Source: Clostridia bacterium
GTDB taxonomy: Bacteria; Bacillota; Clostridia; Oscillospirales; CAG-272
Length of the DNA stretch: 64,000 nt
Reading direction: 5' to 3'
NCBI GenBank assembly: GCA_017625935.1
Contig: JAGALA010000030.1
Coordinates: forward strand, 1 to 64,000
The notes under the pieces were generated by a model. That model did not search any database. It was not told the DNA's origin and worked only from the letters and a program-made list of their open reading frames with translations. A program made the position numbers and the translations under genes. Of the stretch, positions 9,751 through 18,399 are shown piece after piece. Within the stretch, counting starts at the first letter, position 1; each line of letters begins with the position of its first letter.

Positions 9751-9780
9751 AAAACGGCTTGAAATTCAAGCCGTTTTGTT
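9751..9780 (+). terminator. Terminator after the anchored protein gene
   Basis: Stem AAAACGGCTTGA with TCAAGCCGTTTT around loop AAT. Its loop side also holds the -35 box of the next promoter. Confidence 0.85.
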
Positions 9781-9787
9781 ATATAAT
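9759..9787 (+). promoter_or_regulatory. Promoter of the InlB-repeat protein gene, overlapping a terminator
   Basis: TTGAAA at 9759-9764 and TATAAT at 9782-9787 are separated by exactly 17 bp. The -35 sits in the loop and 3' half of the preceding terminator hairpin. Confidence 0.75.
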
Positions 9788-9829
9788 AGAAGCATCTTAT
9801 TTTGATTGACACCGAAAGTGAGAAAGACA

Positions 9830-11401
9830 ATGGCGAAAAAAGAGAGAATAAAAGAAAGAAAAAGAACAGGCGGTGAGCGTGCTTCAATTTGGCTCATTTC
9901 GCTTTTTCTTGCTTTTTTAATGATAGCTACCGTGGCGCTCTATGCCGCTTGCGGCTTGGTCCTTGGCGTGGGCGCGTTTCTTGGCGTCGGCGCGCTGAAT
10001 TTGACGGAGAACGGGATGTTCCGCTCATCAGTTCTTAGCGTGGTTGACAAGCTTTTGGAAAACGATATAATCAAGCCGTCAGGCGGAAATTCAAACACGT
10101 ATGAGGTGATTTTCGACCCCAACGGCGGTGAAATGCCCGAGGGGGTAAGGACGGAAAGATACGTTGTCAAGGGAAAGACTATAGGTGCTTTGCCCGTACC
10201 CGAGAAGGAGGGCTACATCTTCGTCGGCTGGTTTGAGCCTGATTATGACAAGCTTGTCGAGATAGAAGCAACATCTACCGTTGACTACGATATGGAGCTT
10301 ATCGCTATATGGGGCGAGGGCGTTAATATATACCTAAACGCAAACGGCGGCACACTCCCCAAAAACCACGAGGTGCACGAGGCAATAGTGGGCAGGAGCA
10401 TCGGTCATTTGCCAACGCCTGTGCGCGCGGGTTATGAGTTCCTCGGCTGGTATGAAAGCGGAACTGACACCCTTGTAAACAGCGTTAGCGTGGCAAATAA
10501 CGATATTGAAATTGTGGCGCGTTGGAATCCGCTTGATGTTATCTTGGCGGTTGAGTTTAACGTAGGACAGGGGGAAGAGTTTTTCGGCACAACACCGTAT
10601 TTTGAAATTGTGCGCGGAGAAAGAATTGCTTCAATCCTTCAAACGCTACCGACAGCGGGCAGCGATGGCTACAGATTTATTGGCTGGCAGGACCAAAACG
10701 GCGTTGACATCACCTTGACCTCAAAGGTAGAGGGTGATTTGGTTTTGACACCGATTTGGGAAAAAATCATATACTGCAGTGACAATACTGAAAACCACCA
10801 TTTCGGCCCGTGGAACGATTATAGCGATGCCACCTGTACCGAATCTGCAAAGCGCGCCCGTCAATGCACGGTTTGCGGTCACTACGAATTTTATGAAACG
10901 CTTCCTTCAACGGGACACACGTTTAACAGATGGGCCGTTTCGATGGATGAATATAATATGCTTGTAAGAGAGCGCAAGTGTAAATCCTGTAGCTTGACCG
11001 AAACGGAGCTTCTTGAAAGCATCACCTATTCAAGCTTCAAAACTCCCATAATCGACGGTGAGGTGTACGGGGACAAGCCGGATCCGGGCACACTCATAAA
11101 CGGCTTGTATAACGACACAAACATCGCAGGCAAGGGCACAAGCCCCGTTACCGTTATTATGGAAGCGAAAGCGCCAACATACGTCGATATTTTCACCGTA
11201 ACAGGACAGGGCTCTTCATCATATGAGGTAATCGTAACCTACGAGGACGGTACAGAGCAAACAGTCGGTGTTTCCTCATTTGGTGAAACGCGTCCGTTTG
11301 AAATCAAAGCAACCGTAACCAAAATAGTCGTGCGTATGAATAATCCTTCAAACGGCACAGACTACTGGCAGGAGCTTGGCTGCTTTGTAATTGAAAAATA
11401 A
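9830..11401 (+). CDS. Cell-surface protein with InlB B-repeats
   Basis: A 523-aa protein with a basic N terminus (KKERIKERKRTGG), a membrane segment at about residues 18-45 and an extracellular part. Three Listeria-Bacteroides (InlB B / Flg_new) repeats at about 90-160, 163-230 and 235-310 show the signature FDPNGG / LNANGG, then GYxFxGWxE and a closing xLxxIW. Next is a cysteine-containing segment (CTVCGHYE, CKSCSLTE) of a type common in clostridial surface proteins, then a C-terminal beta-sandwich-like domain that may bind carbohydrate. The role is presumably adhesion or wall function. The ATG at 9830 was chosen; in-frame GTG 9818 and TTG 9806 are possible because the ribosome site (GAGAAAG) is weak. 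It has its own promoter and terminator. Confidence 0.85.
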   Translation: MAKKERIKERKRTGGERASIWLISLFLAFLMIATVALYAACGLVLGVGAFLGVGALNLTENGMFRSSVLSVVDKLLENDIIKPSGGNSNTYEVIFDPNGGEMPEGVRTERYVVKGKTIGALPVPEKEGYIFVGWFEPDYDKLVEIEATSTVDYDMELIAIWGEGVNIYLNANGGTLPKNHEVHEAIVGRSIGHLPTPVRAGYEFLGWYESGTDTLVNSVSVANNDIEIVARWNPLDVILAVEFNVGQGEEFFGTTPYFEIVRGERIASILQTLPTAGSDGYRFIGWQDQNGVDITLTSKVEGDLVLTPIWEKIIYCSDNTENHHFGPWNDYSDATCTESAKRARQCTVCGHYEFYETLPSTGHTFNRWAVSMDEYNMLVRERKCKSCSLTETELLESITYSSFKTPIIDGEVYGDKPDPGTLINGLYNDTNIAGKGTSPVTVIMEAKAPTYVDIFTVTGQGSSSYEVIVTYEDGTEQTVGVSSFGETRPFEIKATVTKIVVRMNNPSNGTDYWQELGCFVIEK

Positions 11402-11414
11402 TCTTAATATAACA

Positions 11415-11445
11415 AAAACGGCTTCACTCGAAGCCGTTTTAATTT
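11415..11445. terminator. Bidirectional terminator between converging genes
   Basis: Stem AAAACGGCTTC with GAAGCCGTTTT, loop ACTC, with T-rich flanks on both strands. It ends the InlB-repeat gene and probably also the opposing small gene. The stem is nearly the same as the one at 9751-9777. Confidence 0.85.
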
Positions 11446-11477
11446 TATATGTGAAAAAAGAGTTCTTCCTTGGCGCA

Positions 11478-11873
11478 CTACATCATTTGCGCGATTTTTG
11501 CAATTATTTTAGAAATCTTTTTTCTTACGCCCTCCTCGGAGTAGCCAATTTCAAGCCCAATTTTCCAATACGGTGTACCGTTTATTACGCAATCGACAAT
11601 TATTCCTCGGTCGATAAGCGGCAAGGAATTTATCACCGCCATATATTTTTCCTCAAGCGCGCAGGCGCATTCTATAACCTCGGGAGCCTTGGATGATAAA
11701 ATCAGCGCTTTTTCCCTTCCAATAAGGCGCTTTATCTTGTCGCTGCCCCCGACTGACTCAAGGAGCTTGATTCTTGCAAGGTGAGTCCTTTGGGCGCACT
11801 CAAGCTGCTTTATCGCGTGTGTATATTTTTTTAATTCTCTTAAATCCTTTTTTACCTCGTTTATTCCTTTCAT
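11478..11873 (-). CDS. Small sigma-70 region 4-like HTH protein
   Basis: A 131-aa protein. The N-terminal half is a charged helical region (KKDLRELKKYTHAIKQLECA). The C-terminal half, about residues 80-131, resembles sigma region 4: LPLIDRGIIVDCVINGTPYW, followed by KIGLEIGYSEEGVRKKISK. The pattern is that of phage-type or orphan RNA polymerase sigma-like proteins in Firmicutes. No region 2 is visible, so it is not a complete sigma factor. Start at the ATG with AGGAAG upstream; an in-frame TTG at 11900 is less likely. No phage genes lie next to it. Function unknown; it may be a remnant of a mobile element. Confidence 0.65.
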   Translation of the reverse strand: MKGINEVKKDLRELKKYTHAIKQLECAQRTHLARIKLLESVGGSDKIKRLIGREKALILSSKAPEVIECACALEEKYMAVINSLPLIDRGIIVDCVINGTPYWKIGLEIGYSEEGVRKKISKIIAKIAQMM

Positions 11874-11948
11874 TTCTCGCTTCCTATTTAATAAAAACAA
11901 CGGTGGAAATTAAATAGCCTTCTAAAGGTCAAGGTGGAGAAGAAACGC

Positions 11949-11977
11949 TTGACTTTTAGTTAAATCAACTCTATAAT
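11949..11977 (+). promoter_or_regulatory. Promoter with a long leader before the editing-protein gene
   Basis: TTGACT at 11949-11954 and TATAAT at 11972-11977, spacer 17 bp. Transcription would start near 11984, giving a leader of about 257 nt before the ATG at 12242. Confidence 0.75.
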
Positions 11978-11983
11978 TATATT

Positions 11984-12241
11984 ATATAGTATAGAGGATA
12001 AATTTTTTGTCAAAGAGTGTCGCAAGCACCAAAAAATATTAAAAATTTGACAAAAAAGGGCAAACGGGGGAAGCCCTGTCCGCTACATATATCGCGGCCC
12101 TAGTGACGGTGGACGTCACACTTATATTTTACCGCTAATGATACTCGGTGTCAACCGAAAAAACAGGCTAAAAGCGGTGCAGTCGCAAAAATACGACACA
12201 ACAAAAATTATGACGTTTGCAAGGCAAAAAAAGGAGAGAAA
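11984..12241 (+). ncRNA. Long structured 5' leader, candidate cis-regulatory RNA
   Basis: Gene-free. Hairpins in order: a perfect 12-bp stem TTTTTTGTCAAA (12003-12014) with TTTGACAAAAAA (12046-12057); GGGC with GCCC at 12058-12076; GTGACG with CGTCAC near 12101-12117; a nested element ACCGCT ... AGCGGT (about 12131-12177) with CGGT-gtca-ACCG inside; then GTCG with CGAC. No T-box signature and no riboswitch consensus that I know is visible, and no terminator precedes the start codon. AAGGAGAG sits just upstream of the ATG. Confidence 0.5.
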
Positions 12242-12796
12242 ATGCAGGTTTATATAGGACGCACAGGGGTAGGCGAGGGACGCTTGCCCAAGGAAATGAG
12301 AGTTTACGATTTGCTTGACAGCTTGGGAGTTGAGTATTATAGAATAGACCATAGCGAAGCTGACACTATGGAAAAATGCGAAAAGATAGAAAAGGAATTA
12401 AACACAGTAATTTGTAAGAATCTTTTTCTGTGCAACCGCCAAAGAACCGAATATTTTCTTCTTATGATGCCGGGAAATAAGGTTTTCAAAACCAAGGACT
12501 TTTCCCCGCTTATGGGCTCGTCGCGCTTGTCCTTTGCATCAAGCGAGGATTTACTTGAAATTCTTGACTTAACCCCCGGCTCAGTTAGCATAATGGGACT
12601 GATGAACGATAAGGCGGGCAGGGTGCGCCTGGCAATTGACGAGGACGTCTTAAAGCCCGAGTTTATCGGCTGCCATCCGTCAATCAACACCTCAAGCCTA
12701 AAAATCAGAACGAGCCACTTGCTTGAAAAATATTTGCCCGCGGTAAATCATACACCGACAATAGTAACTCTGCCACGATACGAGGAGGAAAACTAA
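12242..12796 (+). CDS. Prolyl-tRNA editing (YbaK/ProX-type) domain protein
   Basis: A 184-aa single-domain protein of the YbaK/EbsC/ProXp class, closest in layout to the free-standing ProX/PrdX proteins that hydrolyse Ala-tRNA(Pro). Seen: an N-terminal LLDSLGVEYYRIDHSEADTM, KNLFLCNRQRTEYFLLMMPG (family form KNLFLxD), KDFSPLMGSSRLSFASSEDL, LTPGSVSIMGLMND (family form GxVSPFGLxND) and FIGCHPSINTSSL (family form HPxxNTxT). All hallmark segments are present at the usual length. It acts in trans in the cytosol in translation quality control. The next gene starts directly after its stop, with GAGGAGG inside its last codons. Confidence 0.88.
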   Translation: MQVYIGRTGVGEGRLPKEMRVYDLLDSLGVEYYRIDHSEADTMEKCEKIEKELNTVICKNLFLCNRQRTEYFLLMMPGNKVFKTKDFSPLMGSSRLSFASSEDLLEILDLTPGSVSIMGLMNDKAGRVRLAIDEDVLKPEFIGCHPSINTSSLKIRTSHLLEKYLPAVNHTPTIVTLPRYEEEN

Positions 12797-14692
12797 ATGG
12801 CTTTTGAAAGCGCAAAATGGATCTGGATAGATAACGAAAACGCACCCGACACCTACGGTGAATTTTGCTTCACCCTTAAAAAAGGACGGGGGACGTATAT
12901 GAATTTGAGCTGTGACGGCGACTATACGCTATTTATAAACGGTGAATACGTGTCCTCGGGTCAGTACGGTGACTACGAGCATTATAAAATCTACGATACC
13001 GTATCGCTTGATAAATATTTAACTAATGAAGAAAACCGCGTTTGTATCCTCGTTTGGCATATCGGCGTTGATTCGTCAAGGTATAGACCATATAAGGCGG
13101 GCGTGATTTTCGAGGTATGTAACGAAAACGGAATGGTGCTTTCAAGCGATGAGTCCATTCTTTCGAGAAAATCACGCGCGTACAAAAACGGTCTTTGCAA
13201 GCAAATCACCTCTCAGCTCGGCATTGGCTACAGCTACGATTTTACGAAGGAGGACGGCTGGCTTTTTCACACCTCTGACGGGTTTTCACCCTCACACGTG
13301 GTCGAAAAGAGCGCAAAGCTCTATCCGCGTCCAATAAAAAAGCACTACCTTGACGCGTTCAAAGCAACAACGCAAATCGGCACCTCTCGCGTTTACGATT
13401 TAGGCAGAGAATACGTTGGCTTCCTTTGCTTTGAAATAGAAGCCGAGGACGAGGGAGAAATAAATATCGCATATGGCGAATGTCTTGAGGGCGGCAGAGT
13501 AAAGCGCAAATTAGGTGACCGAGATTTCAGCGTTGACTGTAAGCTGAAAAAGGGCAAAAACGCGCACACCTCATATATGCTTCGCTTTGCTTGCCGTTAC
13601 CTTGAAATTGACACAGACGTGAAGATATGTGTATTAAAGCTGGGTATAATTCCGCAAAAATACGACGTAAAGAGAACGAGCTTCAAGCCATCCTCGGAGC
13701 TTGATGCCAAAATATACGATACGTGCGTAAACACCTTGGAGCTTTGTATGATGGAGCACTATGTTGATTGCCCGTGGCGTGAGCAATGTCTTTACGCATT
13801 TGATTCAAGAAACCAAATGCTCACAGGCTACTACGCGTTTGAGGGCGGAAATTACGAATACGCACGCGCAAATCTGTTGCTTATGTCCAAGGACGACAGG
13901 TGTGATAACCTTTTGTCAATTTGCTTCCCTTGTGGAATAGACCTTACAATTCCGTCCTTTTCCCTTTACTACGTAATTTCCCTTTACGAATACTTAATTC
14001 ACACAGGCGACAAGGAGCTTGTTTTGGCGGTGAATTCAAAGGTTAAGGGACTGCTTGATGTGTTCTGCGCAAATATTGAAGGCTCGCTACAGATGAATTT
14101 TGAGGGCGCACAGTATTGGAATTTCTTTGACTGGTCGGACCGCCTCGACGGAGCAATCTTTTCAAGCGAAAAGAAAAAGGTTGATATTATGCTCTCGCTT
14201 TTAACCGTTATCGCCTTGAAAGCATACAAGGAAATTTGCAAAATTTCAGAGCTGGAATTTTCCTACCAAATCGTGATTGACGAGCTGTCACAGGAGTTTA
14301 AGAAAAAGCTCTATGACGAAAAAAGCGGACTCGTTTTGCTAAACGGCAAAGCACTTGAGCTTCCAAACGCGCTCGCGGTATTATCAGGCATTTTAAATAA
14401 GGACGAGGAACAAAAAATCTGCAAGGCGATAATGTCGGGCAAGCTTGGTGAATGCTCACTCAGTATGAAATGCTTCGTTTATGATGCGCTCATAAAAAGC
14501 GGAGAAGGGGCGAAGGAATACATCATTTCAAAAATCCGCGAAAATTACGAAAGAATGGTAGAAACAGGCACAGTTTGGGAAACATTAAACGGCACGCACG
14601 AGTTTGACAACGCAGGCAGCCTGTGCCACGGCTGGAGCGCTGTGCCCGTGTACTATTACAATCTTTTTTACAACATAGACCGCAATAAATAA
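12797..14692 (+). CDS. Alpha-L-rhamnosidase-like (GH78-type) glycoside hydrolase
   Basis: A 631-aa protein with no signal peptide. The N-terminal part has the beta-sandwich look of bacterial rhamnosidases (SAKWIWIDNENAPDTYGEFC, DGDYTLFINGEYVSSGQYGDY). From about residue 290 comes the (alpha/alpha)6-barrel catalytic region with HYVDCPWREQCLYAFDSRNQ, equivalent to the DCPxRDE/GWxGD catalytic block. The Glu and Asp pattern is altered compared with the textbook motif, so the exact sugar is uncertain. The C-terminal WETLNGTHEFDNAGSLCHGW matches the second catalytic region. It is translationally coupled to the editing-protein gene, an odd pairing. It would trim rhamnose-like sugars from imported oligosaccharides. 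Confidence 0.78.
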   Translation: MAFESAKWIWIDNENAPDTYGEFCFTLKKGRGTYMNLSCDGDYTLFINGEYVSSGQYGDYEHYKIYDTVSLDKYLTNEENRVCILVWHIGVDSSRYRPYKAGVIFEVCNENGMVLSSDESILSRKSRAYKNGLCKQITSQLGIGYSYDFTKEDGWLFHTSDGFSPSHVVEKSAKLYPRPIKKHYLDAFKATTQIGTSRVYDLGREYVGFLCFEIEAEDEGEINIAYGECLEGGRVKRKLGDRDFSVDCKLKKGKNAHTSYMLRFACRYLEIDTDVKICVLKLGIIPQKYDVKRTSFKPSSELDAKIYDTCVNTLELCMMEHYVDCPWREQCLYAFDSRNQMLTGYYAFEGGNYEYARANLLLMSKDDRCDNLLSICFPCGIDLTIPSFSLYYVISLYEYLIHTGDKELVLAVNSKVKGLLDVFCANIEGSLQMNFEGAQYWNFFDWSDRLDGAIFSSEKKKVDIMLSLLTVIALKAYKEICKISELEFSYQIVIDELSQEFKKKLYDEKSGLVLLNGKALELPNALAVLSGILNKDEEQKICKAIMSGKLGECSLSMKCFVYDALIKSGEGAKEYIISKIRENYERMVETGTVWETLNGTHEFDNAGSLCHGWSAVPVYYYNLFYNIDRNK

Positions 14693-14696
14693 AAAG

Positions 14697-14724
14697 AAGG
14701 AGCAAGCCACTTGGCTTGCCCCTT
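14697..14724. terminator. Bidirectional terminator
   Basis: GCAAGCC with GGCTTGC around ACTT, extended by AAGG with CCTT, and T-rich or A-rich flanks. It lies between converging genes. Confidence 0.75.
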
Positions 14725-14733
14725 TTGAGTTGA

Positions 14734-16863
14734 TTATTTCTTGATTACGTATTTAACGTGTGTGGGTGAACCGCCAACAAGACGAATCATCTTAATTGCG
14801 GTGTCTGAGAACTCGCCAGCCTTAATCTTAAGTGGCTTATCAAGTGTTCCTCTTGCCAAAACCTTTACGAATTTAGCATTCTTAACGATAAGCTTCTTTT
14901 CCTTAAGGGAAGCAATGTTAACAATTTCACCCGCGTGGTACGCCTTTGAAATTGAGTCAATGTTTACAATAACCTTCTTTGTGTCCTTAGCGGTGATGTA
15001 GTCAATGCCCTCATCCATTGTTGCGTCAATGTGTTGCTCCTCGGCAATCTTGTCTGCCTCCTCAGAGCTTACCTCTTCAACGATAGCCTCATGAATCTCG
15101 AAAGCCTCTTCTTCTTGAGCAGGCTCCTCGACAACAGGTTCCTCTACAACAGGCTCCTCAGCTACAGGCTCCTCAGCTACAGGTTCCTCTTGAGCAGGTT
15201 CCTCGACAACAGGTTCCTCAACTACAGGTTCCTCAACAACGGGTTCCTCGATTACAGGCTCTTCAACCACCGGTTCCGGCTCTTTTTCCTTTGTTGAAAC
15301 AACAACAACGTCACCGTCAGCCTCCAAAATCTTAACAAGCTTGCGTGCTAAGAGCGCCTCTGTCTCCTCATATGGATACTCAGCTACGTAGTCAATTGTC
15401 TTCGCCTTTGGATTTTGCTCAATGCCGAACTTAGCCATTACGATGTCAACAACCTCTTTTGCCTTACGCAAGCCCAATCCGCTCTTAACCTTGAGAAGGG
15501 TTGGAACGTCAGCAAAAATCTTTGCGTTGATAGCTTCGTGGTGGTACTTAGCCTTGTCAAGCTCCTCAGGGTCGATTGCGCAGTAGAGAAGGATTGTCTT
15601 ACCGCGGAATTTAATCTTAAAGAGCTGATCTCTGCCTCTGTTATAGCTGTCAAACTTCCAGCTGATCTTGGACTTCACACCCTTATATGAAAGGATATGG
15701 TTCTTTAACTGACTGTAGTAGTCCTTAACTGTGTCATCGCTTTGGATGAGGTTTGCAGTAAAGCTACGGCTGTACTTAATGTCAATCTTGTTGCCTTCAT
15801 TATCGAAGTATGTAGGAATAACGGTTGGAACGATTTCAACAGGCTCCTCTTGAACAGGTTCTTCTTGAACAGGTTCTTCAGCCACGGGCTCTTCAACCAC
15901 AGGCTCTTCAACCACAGGCTCTTCAACCACAGGTTCTTCAGCTACAGGTTCTTCAACGATTTCTTCTTCAACAACCTCTTCAGGAATTTGCTCTTCAACT
16001 GCTACCTCCTCGGCAACAGGAGCAACGTATGGCTCGTCAACGAGAACAGCTTGAACCTCGCCGTCAACGGAGAAGAGCTGAATTGTAAATACAGCATCGT
16101 CGTCGCCACGCTCTATAATCGCCTCACCGTTTGGCTCAACAGCCCAACCAACGAAGGTTGAATTTGTGTTCCAAGCCTCGGGAATTTCAAGGTCGAAGTA
16201 GTGTGATTCCTTGTAAATAAATGAATCTGTGTTGCTATCAATAAAGAGAAGCTCACAAACAACGTCACCGTCAAATGCTACATTGCTTGTTGATTTTTCG
16301 TCAAATACAGGGTAAAGGTTGATTGAGAAAACAGCACTTGCATTCTCGCCTGCCAAAACAGCCTTGCCGCCCTTTTCAAATGCCCAGCCGTTAACCTTAA
16401 CGCCGATTTCTTGATTTTCGGGAAGAACAGTGTTTGCCTTGTAAATGCAGGATTTAACAACGTCCTCACCCTCAGCGTCGAGATAGTTAAGCTGAATAAA
16501 TACACCCTCGCCGTCCTTTGCAACCTTGGTTTCATCCTTCCAAATTGCGTAAAGAACGTATGTATGTGTGAGCATAAACTCAGGCTCGGTCACCATATTT
16601 TCGCCCTTAGGATCAAGGCTCCAGCCAACAAAGCTCTTACCAAGCTTAAATGCGGGGCGAAGAACAACCTTTGAGAGCCATTTTTTCTTTTCAAATTCGA
16701 TTTCGTAGTCTCCTTCAGGGTCCACGTAAACAACCTGACAACGAATGAGTGCGGCGATTACGGCAACCAATATGCATAAAACTGCAATCACAGCACAGCT
16801 GACAACGCTGATATTAAAAATGTTAATACCTGCGCTGAATAGAATTGAGTTAACAAATTCCAT
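14734..16863 (-). CDS. Membrane-anchored acidic-repeat protein with C-terminal L15-like domain
   Basis: A 709-aa protein with an N-terminal membrane segment (about residues 18-42), then three InlB-like GW modules (FVGWSLDPKGEN, VNGWAFEKGG, FVGWAVEPNGEA), an acidic repeat block of EEPVV/EEPVA/EEPVQ units (about 280-345), and a globular domain (RSFTANLIQSDDTVKDYYSQ through KSKISWKFDSYNRGRDQLFK). A second EEPV block (about 530-590) follows, then a C-terminal domain of about 80 residues that resembles the C-terminal half of ribosomal protein L15 (SLKEKKLIVKNAKFVKVLAR, then GTLDKPLKIKAGEFS and IRLVGGSPTHVKYV). It is not a ribosomal gene. Role unknown; an envelope protein with a stalk-like spacer is my inference. 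GGAGG precedes the ATG. Confidence 0.75.
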   Translation of the reverse strand: MEFVNSILFSAGINIFNISVVSCAVIAVLCILVAVIAALIRCQVVYVDPEGDYEIEFEKKKWLSKVVLRPAFKLGKSFVGWSLDPKGENMVTEPEFMLTHTYVLYAIWKDETKVAKDGEGVFIQLNYLDAEGEDVVKSCIYKANTVLPENQEIGVKVNGWAFEKGGKAVLAGENASAVFSINLYPVFDEKSTSNVAFDGDVVCELLFIDSNTDSFIYKESHYFDLEIPEAWNTNSTFVGWAVEPNGEAIIERGDDDAVFTIQLFSVDGEVQAVLVDEPYVAPVAEEVAVEEQIPEEVVEEEIVEEPVAEEPVVEEPVVEEPVVEEPVAEEPVQEEPVQEEPVEIVPTVIPTYFDNEGNKIDIKYSRSFTANLIQSDDTVKDYYSQLKNHILSYKGVKSKISWKFDSYNRGRDQLFKIKFRGKTILLYCAIDPEELDKAKYHHEAINAKIFADVPTLLKVKSGLGLRKAKEVVDIVMAKFGIEQNPKAKTIDYVAEYPYEETEALLARKLVKILEADGDVVVVSTKEKEPEPVVEEPVIEEPVVEEPVVEEPVVEEPAQEEPVAEEPVAEEPVVEEPVVEEPAQEEEAFEIHEAIVEEVSSEEADKIAEEQHIDATMDEGIDYITAKDTKKVIVNIDSISKAYHAGEIVNIASLKEKKLIVKNAKFVKVLARGTLDKPLKIKAGEFSDTAIKMIRLVGGSPTHVKYVIKK
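15101..15276 (-). repeat. 15-nt tandem coding repeats, block 2 (EEPV units)
   Basis: About ten imperfect 15-bp units encode EEPV plus V, A, Q or I. The units vary at third positions, so they are old rather than freshly expanded. Confidence 0.85.
15831..16017 (-). repeat. 15-nt tandem coding repeats, block 1 (EEPV units)
   Basis: About ten imperfect 15-bp units, the same kind as at 15101-15276, grading into EEIVEEEIPEEVV-type sequence upstream in the protein. The two blocks flank the globular domain. Confidence 0.85.
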
Positions 16864-17090
16864 ATCAAAACCTCCGTAAATATACTATGCTTGGGTAGTG
16901 AATATATTCACACACGCCAAGAATATTGATAACTTAATTATACAGTAATTAACACTTTTTGTCAACAATTTTTATTCAATTTTTTTCAAAAATCGTACAC
17001 TTGACGGCACTTTTTTGATAAAACAGCACTTTTTGACTGTCTTTTTTGGAATCGTGCAGATGCTATCTAAACTAAAAACTGAAAAAAGTA

Positions 17091-17119
17091 TTGATTTTGG
17101 CGGTCGGATAATGTATAAT
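17091..17119 (+). promoter_or_regulatory. Promoter of glyA
   Basis: TTGATT at 17091-17096 and TATAAT at 17114-17119, spacer 17 bp; the leader is about 30 nt. The preceding stretch 16864-17090 is AT-rich and I see no gene in it. Confidence 0.8.
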
Positions 17120-17154
17120 ACATAATATATTTATACCCGAGGGGAGAGACAAAA

Positions 17155-18396
17155 ATGGTAAACGAAATCATCGAAACACTCGCTTTGCACGACAAGGACG
17201 TGGCAGACGCAGTTGCAAGCGAGCTTAAAAGACAGAGAAGAGGACTTGAGCTTATCGCATCGGAAAACTTAGTTTCAGAGGCGGTTATGATAGCAATGGG
17301 TACACCTCTTACGAATAAATACGCAGAGGGCTATCCCGATAAAAGATACTACGGCGGATGTGAATGCGTTGACGTGGTTGAAAAAATCGCAATCGAGCGC
17401 GCATGCAAGCTCTTTGGTGCTGAGCATGCAAACGTTCAGCCGCACTCAGGTGCACAGGCAAATCTCGCGGTTTATTTCGCGCTTATTAAGCCGGGCGACA
17501 CAGTCCTCGGTATGAATCTTGCACACGGCGGACACTTAACACACGGCAGCCCTGTAAATATGTCAGGCTCATACTACAATTTCGTTCCTTACGGAGTTGG
17601 CGACGACGGCTTTATTGATTACGACGAATTTGAAAGAGTAGCAAAGGAAGCACAGCCAAAGCTCATCGTTGCAGGTGCATCGGCTTATCCGAGAGTTATC
17701 GATTTTGAAAGAATTTCAAAGGTAGCAAAAGAGGTTGGCGCACTCTTTATGGTTGATATGGCGCATATTGCAGGTCTTGTTGCGGCAGGACTTCACCCAT
17801 CACCCGTTCCGTACGCTGACGTTGTTACAACCACAACACATAAAACACTTCGCGGTCCGCGCGGCGGTCTTATCCTCTGCCGTGAGGAATACGCCAAGGC
17901 TATTGACAAGGCAATCTTCCCGGGAACACAGGGCGGACCTCTTATGCATACAATTGCATCAAAGGCTGTTTGCTTCGGCGAGGCATTAAAGCCCGAGTTT
18001 AAGGAATACCAAGCGCAAATCGTTAAAAATGCGAAGGCTCTTGCCGACACGCTTCTTTCAGAGGGCTTTGACCTCGTTTCGGGCGGCACGGACAACCACC
18101 TGATGCTTCTTGACCTTCGCCCCTTCAAAATCACGGGCAAGGAGCTTGAAAAGCGCCTTGACGAATGCTACATCACAGTAAACAAAAACGCAATTCCCAA
18201 CGACCCAGAGAAGCCGTTTGTTACAAGCGGTGTAAGAATAGGCACTCCTGCCGTTACCTCTCGCGGTCTTAAGGAGGAAGATATGGTTACGCTCGGTAAG
18301 CTCATCAAGCTTTGCGCAACCGAGTTTGAAGAAAAAGCGGATTACATCAGAGATGAGGTTACAAAAATCTGCGAGAAGTATCCGATTTACGAGTAA
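17155..18396 (+). CDS. glyA: Serine hydroxymethyltransferase
   Basis: PLP enzyme that interconverts serine and glycine while loading a one-carbon unit on tetrahydrofolate. It is 413 aa, the usual bacterial length. Family segments seen: [14 protein letters not shown] near the N terminus, [45 protein letters not shown], the PLP-lysine block [14 protein letters not shown] (Lys near residue 229) and [27 protein letters not shown] precedes the ATG. A Fur-family gene follows after only three bases, so the two form one transcript. Confidence 0.98.
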   Translation: MVNEIIETLALHDKDVADAVASELKRQRRGLELIASENLVSEAVMIAMGTPLTNKYAEGYPDKRYYGGCECVDVVEKIAIERACKLFGAEHANVQPHSGAQANLAVYFALIKPGDTVLGMNLAHGGHLTHGSPVNMSGSYYNFVPYGVGDDGFIDYDEFERVAKEAQPKLIVAGASAYPRVIDFERISKVAKEVGALFMVDMAHIAGLVAAGLHPSPVPYADVVTTTTHKTLRGPRGGLILCREEYAKAIDKAIFPGTQGGPLMHTIASKAVCFGEALKPEFKEYQAQIVKNAKALADTLLSEGFDLVSGGTDNHLMLLDLRPFKITGKELEKRLDECYITVNKNAIPNDPEKPFVTSGVRIGTPAVTSRGLKEEDMVTLGKLIKLCATEFEEKADYIRDEVTKICEKYPIYE

Positions 18397-18399
18397 TTT

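Noticed and set aside
11984-12241. T-box riboswitch before the tRNA-editing gene
   Set aside because: The T-box sequence AGGGTGGNACCGCG and a following terminator are absent.
14734-15000. A ribosomal protein L15 gene
   Set aside because: The L15-like stretch is the end of a 709-aa membrane protein and lacks the rRNA-binding N-terminal half.
15101-16017. Regular 15-bp repeats that could look like a CRISPR array
   Set aside because: They are coding EEPV repeats in frame, with no spacers.
15742-16161. Plus-strand frames opposite the acidic repeats
   Set aside because: Their Leu/Phe/Asn-rich repeats are the antisense of EEPV codons; no ribosome site and no family.
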